Assembly (NCBI GenBank): GCA_041169145.1 | Contig: JBEEJO010000025.1 | Span: 1-10,979, forward strand | From: DATJQA01 sp041169145 | GTDB lineage: Bacteria > Patescibacteriota > Minisyncoccia > UBA6257 > 2-01-FULL-56-20 | Length of the DNA stretch: 10,979 bases | Direction: 5' to 3' | Shown: one piece after another, positions 5,765 to 10,979 of the stretch | Layout of the letters: every line of letters starts with the position of its first letter | Position numbering within the stretch: the first letter of the stretch is position 1 | Program-made: the position numbers and the translations under genes | Notes under the pieces: generated by a model | Database searches by the model: none | What the model was told of the DNA's origin: nothing | Seen by the model: only the letters and a program-made list of their open reading frames with translations

Positions 5765-5953
5765 ATGAGTCGGGGAGCTTCGTTCACGACACTGGAACGG
5801 TACACCGAGAAGGAGTCATCGGGACGCGGGAAGTGGGTTCTCGGAGTCGTCATCGCGGTAGCAGTCCTCATCGGCGGCTGGTGGCTCACCGACCGCTTCT
5901 GGACCCCCACGCACCCGACGGCCGTCCCGGCAACGCAGCCCGTCACCCGATGA
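5765..5953 (+). CDS. Small single-pass membrane protein, unknown function
   Basis: 62 aa. AAGGAGG (5754-5760) lies 4 nt before the ATG at 5765, a strong SD and the reason for choosing this start over an in-frame ATG at 5729. A charged N-terminal part of about 22 residues (LERYTEKESSGRGK) leads to one hydrophobic helix (24-41, KWVLGVVIAVAVLIGGWWL). A short Pro/Thr-rich tail (47-62) follows. The N-terminal basic residues suggest an N-in, C-out topology. I recognise no family. A near-consensus promoter, a leader hairpin, a strong SD and a GC-rich hairpin after the stop all point to a well-expressed, monocistronic unit, unlike the leaderless genes around it. Confidence 0.75.
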   Translation: MSRGASFTTLERYTEKESSGRGKWVLGVVIAVAVLIGGWWLTDRFWTPTHPTAVPATQPVTR

Positions 5954-5983
5954 CGGACGGACCGTTCAGCACACACCTTGAGG

Positions 5984-6003
5984 GGGGTCGCTCACGCGAC
6001 CCC
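5984..6003 (+). terminator. Hairpin after the 62-aa gene
   Basis: GGGGTCGC and GCGACCCC form a perfect 8-bp stem around TCAC, 30 bp after the stop. It is followed by TTAACTCATT, so there is no real U-tract. It lies between two convergent genes and may serve both, the other being the Kre9-like gene ending at 6028. Confidence 0.55.
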
Positions 6004-6027
6004 TTAACTCATTCCGCGGCGAACGCT

Positions 6028-6837
6028 TTATTGCACCGTCAGCGTCCCTTGTGACTGATACGTATAGAGATCCGTGAGATAGAAATACACCTTCGGAAGA
6101 AGTCCCGAAGTATCAAGCGTCGCCGTGCCGCCGTTCGCCGATGCCTTGAGCGTCGGCAACCCGTCTCCGGTGATGGTCTGCTGTTTTGTTTCGTTGTTCA
6201 CGAACACGATCTTCGTCCCATGCAAAACGGTAAGGGCGGTCGGCGAAAGTTTCGTGTCGCGCATACGTACCATCTGCGTCACCGCCTCCGTAGAACCTTC
6301 CGAAACGATACGGAACGGAACGCTTTGTACCTCTCCTTTCCCGGTAAGCATCAACCGAAGCGAATAGGTTCCCGCGGAAAGGTTCTTTCGCGTACCGCCC
6401 GTACGATCAATGGCGACATCGCGCGTATCCCATGCGACGGACGTCTGACTTGCCGCAGTAAAGGGAACGATCCATCCCGCCATCTTTCCCGTTGCTTCAT
6501 CAACAAGATAGAGTCCGCCGGGTACATTGCCCTCGCGATTCCACGCGATGAGGTGTTTGCCGTTCATCGCCCATGTATCGCCTGCCGCCGGAACAGCGAA
6601 GAGATATCCCACAGCCGTCGGTGTTGGGCTCGGGCCCGGAGCGGCAACGGGGTTTTGCCCCGGCGTCGCCGGGGTTGTCGACGCCAGCGGCATTTTGGGA
6701 TCCCCCGATGGGGCGCCCGGGATTTGAGCGGGCCCTTCAGGTGCCGATACCGAACTTCGATCAAGTACCAGCCAAGCACCAACCGCAAGAATGACCGCGA
6801 ACACCGCTATGATGAAAAATTTCCCGTTGAGCGTCAT
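6028..6837 (-). CDS. Membrane-anchored surface protein: Kre9/KNH-like domain plus cupredoxin-like domain
   Basis: 269 aa from the ATG at 6837. A signal-anchor helix (6-24, KFFIIAVFAVILAVGAWLV) is followed by a Pro/Ala/Thr/Ser-rich linker (about 30-76). Residues 78-178 resemble the Kre9/KNH-type Ig-like domain (FAVPAAGDTWAMNGKHLIAW, then a strand ending SVPFRIVS). Residues 186-269 look like a cupredoxin fold: LSPTALTVLHGTKIVFVNNE corresponds to the usual FxPxxlxVxxGxxVxfxNxD, and the end GTLTVQ to the GxIxV strand. The copper ligands are missing: where His normally follows the Asn strand there is NNETKQQTIT, and no Cys or His occurs in the ligand loop (YFYLTDLYTYQ). It therefore probably does not bind copper. 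The longer frame to 6885 would add 16 residues in front of the anchor. An appearance in a cell-surface or envelope role is inferred. Confidence 0.75.
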   Translation of the reverse strand: MTLNGKFFIIAVFAVILAVGAWLVLDRSSVSAPEGPAQIPGAPSGDPKMPLASTTPATPGQNPVAAPGPSPTPTAVGYLFAVPAAGDTWAMNGKHLIAWNREGNVPGGLYLVDEATGKMAGWIVPFTAASQTSVAWDTRDVAIDRTGGTRKNLSAGTYSLRLMLTGKGEVQSVPFRIVSEGSTEAVTQMVRMRDTKLSPTALTVLHGTKIVFVNNETKQQTITGDGLPTLKASANGGTATLDTSGLLPKVYFYLTDLYTYQSQGTLTVQ

Positions 6838-6844
6838 GAAAATA

Positions 6845-6873
6845 AGCGTACACTTTCCCGCGCATTCGTTCAA
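6845..6873 (-). promoter_or_regulatory. Putative promoter of the Kre9-like gene, leaderless start
   Basis: On the minus strand TTGAAC (6873-6868), a 17-bp spacer and TACGCT (6850-6845), followed by seven bases to the ATG at 6837. The -10 is weak (three of six), but the -35, spacing and distance to the start all fit a leaderless mRNA. No SD is present. Confidence 0.45.
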
Positions 6874-6893
6874 TATGTCTTCCACTATGAGTA

Positions 6894-6923
6894 CGCGGGT
6901 CCCGTCAGGAGACGGGACCCGCG
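6894..6923 (-). terminator. 13-bp perfect hairpin ending the CxxC-protein operon
   Basis: CGCGGGTCCCGTC and GACGGGACCCGCG pair perfectly around AGGA, starting 11 bp after the stop of the 112-aa gene. No T-tract follows on the minus strand (TACTCATAGTGG), so it would be a U-less terminator or an mRNA 3'-end stabiliser. Confidence 0.6.
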
Positions 6924-6934
6924 CGGTTCGGGCT

Positions 6935-7273
6935 TCAGGCGGCGATGCGCCTGGCGTCGAAATGGGGCAGCGTGTGCACGCAGGTGCGCAAGTTCATGGA
7001 GGGCACTTCGCTGTCGCACTTCGCACAGTACCAGAACGGGATGGTCGTTTCGTAAGCTGGCTTCTTGTCCGGCTGTTCGTAGCCGAAGCACGTGCCGTAC
7101 ACCCCAACGCCGTGGTGCACCGCGACGGTAAGCTCCGTCACGCAAACCGGCCAGAGGCAGTTACGACAGTGCGAACCTGCGTCGGGCTCCCGGACGCCGA
7201 ACTGCCGATCGTTGCGATACGCGAGCCATGCGAACAACCCCTTCCATGACATCCGTCGCGGAATCGCTTGCAT
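6935..7273 (-). CDS. Small CxxC protein (zinc-ribbon-like), second gene of a pair
   Basis: 112 aa. Cys pairs C36-x2-C39 (in SHCRNC) and C83-x2-C86 (WYCAKC) are spaced like the two knuckles of a zinc ribbon; C44, C62 and C98 are extra, with H53, H54, H100 and H104 nearby. No transmembrane segment is seen, so it should be cytoplasmic. I recognise no family. AGGAGG (7285-7280 on the minus strand) precedes the ATG at 7273 by six bases, and this SD overlaps the TAG stop of the preceding gene. That gives a 9-bp gap and likely translational coupling. Its HCRNC followed by a beta-strand-like stretch (VTELTVAV) resembles HCRRC...VTITLRVV of the upstream protein, so the two may be distant paralogues. 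Confidence 0.7.
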   Translation of the reverse strand: MQAIPRRMSWKGLFAWLAYRNDRQFGVREPDAGSHCRNCLWPVCVTELTVAVHHGVGVYGTCFGYEQPDKKPAYETTIPFWYCAKCDSEVPSMNLRTCVHTLPHFDARRIAA

Positions 7274-7282
7274 CGTGTCCTC

Positions 7283-7555
7283 CTATCCGAAGCAGGTGAT
7301 GATGTCCGGCGGGCCGGACGACGCCTCGCAGACGCAGCACGAAACGACCCGCCGTTCCGTCCGCACGTCCTTGTGCGGAGACTCCGGCGAAACGACGCGC
7401 AGGGTGATGGTCACCGGCTGGGCGATCTCCTGACAGCGCCTGCAGTGCACCGTGCCGCGGACATCGGGGTCGCTGTAGTGCACTTTCTGATGGTTCTCCA
7501 GACTTTCAAGGACCTGTGCGAACGTCTTGAACGACGGTGCCGTAGCGCAAAGCAT
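7283..7555 (-). CDS. Small CxxC protein (zinc-ribbon-like), first gene of a pair
   Basis: 90 aa. C38-x2-C41 (HCRRC) and C73/C74 with C76 (SCCVC) form a two-knuckle zinc-ribbon pattern 31 residues apart. The first 30 residues (SFKTFAQVLESLENHQKVHY) look helical. No membrane segment or signal is seen. I know no matching family. The start at 7555 is set by GGGAGG five to six bases upstream. Upstream lie a roughly 40-nt leader and a TTGACTTTTT-type promoter. A role as a small nucleic-acid- or protein-binding zinc protein is only an inference. Confidence 0.7.
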   Translation of the reverse strand: MLCATAPSFKTFAQVLESLENHQKVHYSDPDVRGTVHCRRCQEIAQPVTITLRVVSPESPHKDVRTERRVVSCCVCEASSGPPDIITCFG

Positions 7556-7600
7556 GCCTACCTCCCATCCTTGTAGAGCTGAACAGCGAAGGGACCGCCT

Positions 7601-7630
7601 CTATCATGGGAATATCGCCGAAAAAGTCAA
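7601..7630 (-). promoter_or_regulatory. Putative promoter of the CxxC-protein operon
   Basis: On the minus strand TTGACT (7630-7625) is followed by TTTTTCGG-like spacer sequence and CATGAT (7608-7603, 16-bp spacing) or TGATAG (7606-7601, 18-bp). The string ATTGACTTTTT is identical to that at the 62-aa gene's promoter. The leader would be about 40 nt. Confidence 0.5.
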
Positions 7631-7812
7631 TTGTGAGGCCCGGAACATTAGGGTGGACACCGCGAACGGCGGAAGTCGGAAAGAATGTGATATCACCGCA
7701 AAAACAAGTGGCCGAGCGCGAATGTTGACCCGTGAAAAATGCGGCGGCATTCTAACACAAGTTTAAGATTTCACAACTCCCCCTCCGCGGCCTTCCGTCC
7801 TACAATGAAACC
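7631..7812. other. Divergent intergenic region ahead of the helicase-nuclease gene
   Basis: About 180 bp between the operon promoter on the minus strand and the helicase start, with no supportable gene. It holds the -10 box at 7801 and a weaker possible plus-strand promoter, TTGACC (7725-7730), 17 bp, CATTCT (7748-7753), which would give a leader of about 50 nt. Confidence 0.4.
7801..7806 (+). promoter_or_regulatory. -10 box of the helicase-nuclease gene, leaderless GTG start
   Basis: TACAAT (five of six -10 positions) is followed by exactly six bases (GAAACC) and then the GTG at 7813, so transcription should begin at the start codon. There is no SD and no good -35. Confidence 0.5.
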
Positions 7813-10803
7813 GTGCCGAAAACGACCCGAACAACCAAATTTGATGAAGCCTATGCAAAGCTCAACAAAGAGCAGCGCGCGGCGGTGGACGCCATTGAAG
7901 GTCCCGTCATGGTCATCGCCGGACCGGGCACGGGCAAGACGCAGATACTGACGCTCCGCATCGCGAACATTCTTCGACGCACGGATACCGCACCGGAGAA
8001 TATTCTTGCGCTCACCTTCACCGAAGCCGCCGTCGCCGCCATGCGGCGGCGGCTCGCCGACATCATCGGCCCGTCCGCATATCAGGTAGTCATCGCAACG
8101 TTCCACGGTTTCTGCAACGACATCATCCGCCGCTATCCCGAATCGTTCCCCCGCATCATCGGCTCGGAGCACATAACGGAAGTTGACCAGATCCGCATCA
8201 TCCGCGACCTGCTTGGTGCGAACGCCTTCGAAAAACTGAAGCCGTTCGGCGACCCCTACTACTATGTGCGCGATATCCTCGCCGCGGTGAACGACCTGAA
8301 ACGCGAGGGTGTCGATGCGCAACGATTTAAAACGATCGTAAAAGACGATCGAAAGCGTTTCATGTCGCGGGACGATCTCCATCACGAAAAAGGCCCGCAT
8401 GCCGGAAAGATGAAAGGCGAGCATCAGAAGCGCCTCGGCAGGCTGGAAAAGAACGAAGAACTTGCCACGCTCTACGCGTCTTACGAAGAAACGCTCGCGC
8501 GGAAGAAGCTCTACGACTGGTCGGACATGATCATGGAAGTTCTGCGACGGCTTGAACATGACCCGAACCTCCTCCGTATTCTGCAAGAGGAACACCAGTA
8601 TATTCTCGTTGACGAACACCAAGACACGAACAACGCCCAAAATCGCGTCGTGGAACTGCTCGCTAATTTTCACCAGAATCCAAATGTGTTCGTGGTCGGC
8701 GATGAAAAACAAGCTATTTTCCGTTTTCAAGGAGCATCGCTCGAAAATTTCCGTCACTTCCAAACGCTCTATTCCGAGGCGAAGCTCGTCGTGCTCACCG
8801 AGAACTACCGCTCTACACAGAACGTGCTTGATGCCGCGGAAAGCATCCTGAGCGGAGCACGGCCATTGCGCGCGAAAGCGTCCCATCCTCCGCGTCCCAT
8901 TGCCCTGTTCTCGTTCTCCCGCCCCGAAGCGGAGCACGCATTCATCGCCCGCGAGGCCGAACGGCTCATCGCACAAGGAACTCCGCCGCACGAGATCGCG
9001 GTGCTCTATCGCGATAACCGGGACGTCTTTCCATTCGCCGCCGCGCTGGAACAAGCGGGCATCGCCTTCTCCATCGAATCGGACCAGGATGTCATGGCCG
9101 ACCAGGATATCCGAAAGCTCATCCTTCTCCTCCGAACCGTGAACGAGTTCGGACGCGACGAGAAATTCCTGGAGGCCTTGCACATCGACTTCCTCGGTAT
9201 CGAGCCGCTGGATGCGTGGAAGGTCATCGCGCGGCGGCAGGCGGAAAAACGTTCGGCATACGATATTGCGCGTTCGGCTGACGAACTCAGCGCCGCGGGA
9301 CTCGCCGAACCGGAAAAAGTTCATGATCTGTACCGCAAACTGTCCGGTTGGGCAAAAATGGCCAAGAACGCCGCATTCACGGACTTCTTTGAGATCATCG
9401 TTCGCGAATCCGGTTTCTTGGCGCACATCATCAACATGCCCGACGCCCTGCAAAAACTCGCGAAATTGAACGGCTTGTTCGATGAGATAAAATCCCTTAT
9501 TGAAAAACACAAGGACTATGGACTTCGTGATTTTTTGGAGTATCTGGATACGCTCGCCGCGCATGGCATCCTCGTGAAGAAAAGCGTCGGCGATACCGTG
9601 GAACGCGGCGTTCGGCTCATGACCGCCCATCGCTCCAAGGGACAGGAATTCGACTACGTCTATATCGTGAACGCATACGACGGCCACTGGGGCAACAAGC
9701 GCAAGCCGGCCGGCCTGCATCTTCCGCCCGGTATCTATTCGGTATCGGGACGGGATGTGGGCGAAGATGCGGAACTGGACGATGAACGGCGGCTGTTCTA
9801 TGTGGCGCTCACCCGCGCGCGCAAACACGCGGTTATTTCATACGCTTCGCGGAACGCCGACAAACGCGAACAGCTTCCTTCGCAATTCGTAACCGAGATC
9901 CGTTCCGAACTCCTGGCCACGGGAGACCCCGGACCCATTGAGCGAACGCTTGACGACCATCCCGAAACCGCTTTCGCACCGCGGAACGCCGCGCATGCGC
10001 GGCCGCAGGACCGCGAATTCATCGCAGCGCTCTTTGCGGAGCGCGGACTCGCCGTGACGGGATTGAACAACTATCTCCGCTGCCCTTGGGAATATTTCTA
10101 TACGAACCTTCTGCGCATCCCGAAAGCGCCGGAGCGGCATCAGATGTACGGCATCGCCGTACACGCAGCGCTCAAGGACTTCTTTGACGTGCAGAAGGAC
10201 CGGCCGGCGGACAAGCGGTTCCTTCTCGCGAAGTTCGATCTCTATCTGGCCCGCCAGCCGCTTCGCGCGGAAGATTTTACCGAAGCAAAAACAAAAGGCG
10301 AACGGGCGCTCGCCGGCTGGTATGATGCGTGGCACAACACGTGGCGATTCCCGGCACTCTCTGAATTCACCGTCCCGGCCGTTTTTCTTTCGAACGACAT
10401 CCGCCTCACCGGCAAATTGGATAAAGTGGAGTTCCTGAACGATGCCGGTGCCGTGAACATCGTCGACTACAAGACCGGGAAGCCGAAAACGCGCGGCCAC
10501 ATTGAAGGCGCGACGAAAGATTCCGACGGCGACATGAAACGTCAGTTGGTGTTCTATAAACTTCTTCTGGACCGCCATGAGAACGGCAAGTACACGATGC
10601 GCTCGGGAGATATCGATTTCATAGAACCCGACGAGAAGGGCAGGTATCACAAGGAGAATTTTCCGATTGAACCCGGAGAAGTGCGAGAGCTGGAGAACGA
10701 TATCCGCCGCGTCGCGGACGAGATCTTGAACGTGAAGTTTTGGGACCGCCGATGCGGGCGGCCGGAGTGCGAGTTCTGCGAGCTCCGGGAGATGACGAAC
10801 TGA
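7813..10803 (+). CDS. UvrD/Rep-type helicase fused to a C-terminal PDDEXK (AddB/AdnA/RecB-like) nuclease
   Basis: 996 aa. SF1A helicase motifs in order: Walker A AGPGTGKT (36-43, K42), LTFTEAA (68-74), ATFHGF (95-100), Walker B ILVDEHQDTNNAQ (264-276), VVGDEKQAIFRFQGA (294-308), LTENYRST (328-335), RLMTAHRSKGQEFDYVYIV (601-619) and FYVALTRAR (662-670). The C-terminal part (about 745-996) is a RecB-family nuclease: H784 (VHAAL), D870 (GKLDK), D885-Y-K887 (VDYKTGK) and QLVFY (911-915). C757 before the nuclease core and C981, C986, C989 at the extreme C-terminus are placed like the four Cys of an AddB/Cas4-type 4Fe-4S staple, although the last three are spaced C-x4-C-x2-C rather than the more usual C-x2-C-x5-C. 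It probably unwinds and resects double-strand breaks like AdnAB/AddAB. GTG start, no SD, TGA stop. Confidence 0.93.
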   Translation: MPKTTRTTKFDEAYAKLNKEQRAAVDAIEGPVMVIAGPGTGKTQILTLRIANILRRTDTAPENILALTFTEAAVAAMRRRLADIIGPSAYQVVIATFHGFCNDIIRRYPESFPRIIGSEHITEVDQIRIIRDLLGANAFEKLKPFGDPYYYVRDILAAVNDLKREGVDAQRFKTIVKDDRKRFMSRDDLHHEKGPHAGKMKGEHQKRLGRLEKNEELATLYASYEETLARKKLYDWSDMIMEVLRRLEHDPNLLRILQEEHQYILVDEHQDTNNAQNRVVELLANFHQNPNVFVVGDEKQAIFRFQGASLENFRHFQTLYSEAKLVVLTENYRSTQNVLDAAESILSGARPLRAKASHPPRPIALFSFSRPEAEHAFIAREAERLIAQGTPPHEIAVLYRDNRDVFPFAAALEQAGIAFSIESDQDVMADQDIRKLILLLRTVNEFGRDEKFLEALHIDFLGIEPLDAWKVIARRQAEKRSAYDIARSADELSAAGLAEPEKVHDLYRKLSGWAKMAKNAAFTDFFEIIVRESGFLAHIINMPDALQKLAKLNGLFDEIKSLIEKHKDYGLRDFLEYLDTLAAHGILVKKSVGDTVERGVRLMTAHRSKGQEFDYVYIVNAYDGHWGNKRKPAGLHLPPGIYSVSGRDVGEDAELDDERRLFYVALTRARKHAVISYASRNADKREQLPSQFVTEIRSELLATGDPGPIERTLDDHPETAFAPRNAAHARPQDREFIAALFAERGLAVTGLNNYLRCPWEYFYTNLLRIPKAPERHQMYGIAVHAALKDFFDVQKDRPADKRFLLAKFDLYLARQPLRAEDFTEAKTKGERALAGWYDAWHNTWRFPALSEFTVPAVFLSNDIRLTGKLDKVEFLNDAGAVNIVDYKTGKPKTRGHIEGATKDSDGDMKRQLVFYKLLLDRHENGKYTMRSGDIDFIEPDEKGRYHKENFPIEPGEVRELENDIRRVADEILNVKFWDRRCGRPECEFCELREMTN

Positions 10804-10824
10804 GCTCTACGAGAAAGAACGGCC

Positions 10825-10855
10825 GGCAAGCCTTGATATAGAAGGGTTTTTTGCC
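10825..10855 (+). terminator. Possible terminator of the helicase-nuclease gene
   Basis: An imperfect hairpin: GGCAA/TTGCC outside and CCTT (10831-10834) with AAGG (10842-10845) inside around GATATAG, with a T-run GTTTTTT at 10846-10852. It begins 21 bp after the stop. The inner stem is short, so this is a modest candidate. Confidence 0.4.
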
Positions 10856-10866
10856 ATTCTTTCATA

Positions 10867-10895
10867 TTGACAATTAGCATTATTTGATATATAAT
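10867..10895 (+). promoter_or_regulatory. Perfect-consensus sigma-70 promoter at the right edge
   Basis: TTGACA (10867-10872), exactly 17 bp, TATAAT (10890-10895): both hexamers and the spacer are ideal, in an AT-rich patch unlike the rest of the window. Transcription should start near 10902 and run out of the window. The gene it serves is not visible. Such strength is typical of stable RNA or highly expressed genes. Confidence 0.88.
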
Positions 10896-10922
10896 GTAGG
10901 AGTTCCTTGCCAAACAACTATC

Positions 10923-10949
10923 CCCTGCCCGCACACGTGCGGGACAGGG
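10923..10949 (+). other. Hairpin in the leader downstream of the edge promoter
   Basis: CCCTG-CCCGCA (10923-10933) pairs with TGCGGG-A-CAGGG (10938-10949) around CACG, with one bulged A. It starts about 20 nt after the predicted transcription start. No T-tract follows (AAACATC), so it is not a standard terminator; it may be a leader structure or a palindromic repeat. GAGAGAGGG at about 10961-10969 could be an SD for a gene starting past the edge. Confidence 0.6.
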
Positions 10950-10979
10950 AAACATCATTGAGAGAGGGACTGAATTTTT

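Noticed and set aside
5671..6054. 127-codon plus-strand open frame overlapping the 62-aa gene
   Set aside because: It starts before the strong promoter, runs through the hairpin after the 62-aa gene and has no SD.
6220..7131. 303-codon plus-strand open frame
   Set aside because: It spans two minus-strand genes and the 13-bp hairpin between them, is Arg-rich low-information sequence, and lacks an SD or promoter.
7771..9828. 685-codon open frame on the minus strand, antisense to the helicase
   Set aside because: It mirrors the helicase coding frame in GC-rich DNA, has no recognisable domain or SD, and the plus-strand protein has every helicase motif.
9838..10650. 270-codon minus-strand open frame antisense to the nuclease domain
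   Set aside because: A shadow of the nuclease coding frame; no family features.
10647..10958. 103-codon minus-strand open frame at the right end
   Set aside because: It crosses the perfect plus-strand promoter and the end of the helicase gene, with no domain or SD.
1..10979. CRISPR array or defence system
   Set aside because: No regularly spaced repeats are present, and the RecB/Cas4-like nuclease is fused to a repair-type helicase without cas or other defence neighbours.

Overview
The window looks like part of a bacterial chromosome from an organism with a compact genome. I would place it, at moderate confidence, in the Patescibacteria/CPR (Parcubacteria-like). The reasons are short intergenic gaps, many genes that start right after a -10 box with no Shine-Dalgarno (SD) sequence, a stand-alone archease, an extracellular protein that couples a Kre9/KNH-like domain to a cupredoxin-like domain, and one large helicase-nuclease polypeptide. 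TGA is used as a stop (for example at the end of the helicase gene), so recoding of TGA to Gly, as in Gracilibacteria, is not supported. No CRISPR array, transposase, integrase or recognisable defence cluster is present.

Layout. 2-574 (+): C-terminal part of a GH18 glycosidase, cut by the left edge. 626-1477 (-): aldo/keto reductase, visibly more AT-rich than its neighbours. 1708-2283 (-): msrA, behind a tRNA-Gln(CUG) at 2320-2390 on the same strand. 2417-2509: an odd structured element in which the first 21 nt of that tRNA are repeated and run directly into two abutting hairpins. 2620-3297 (-): six-cysteine exported or membrane-anchored protein, divergent from archease (3385-3795, +). Archease converges with enolase (3798-5084, -) with only 2 bp between the stops. 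Enolase is divergent from a DUF2231-like membrane protein (5145-5684, +). 5765-5953 (+): 62-aa single-span membrane protein with a strong promoter and SD. 6028-6837 (-): anchored Kre9-like/cupredoxin-like surface protein. 7555-6935 (-): two tandem small CxxC (zinc-ribbon-like) proteins with strong SDs. 7813-10803 (+): UvrD-like helicase fused to a Cys-containing PDDEXK nuclease. 10867-10979: a perfect-consensus promoter and hairpin leader running off the right edge.

Two modes of gene expression are visible. The ordinary genes (aldo/keto reductase, six-Cys protein, archease, enolase, DUF2231, Kre9-like protein, helicase-nuclease, perhaps msrA) have start codons about 6-8 nt after a plausible -10 element and no clear SD, which implies leaderless mRNAs. 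The three small genes (62, 90 and 112 aa) instead have leaders of roughly 35-40 nt or tight coupling, strong SDs, TTGACTTTTT-type promoters and GC-rich hairpins after the stop. This split, and the tRNA-head/hairpin element, are the most interesting things here. No single metabolic pathway links the genes; glycolysis (enolase), protein repair (MsrA), RNA ligation (archease), DNA repair (helicase-nuclease) and cell-surface functions sit side by side.
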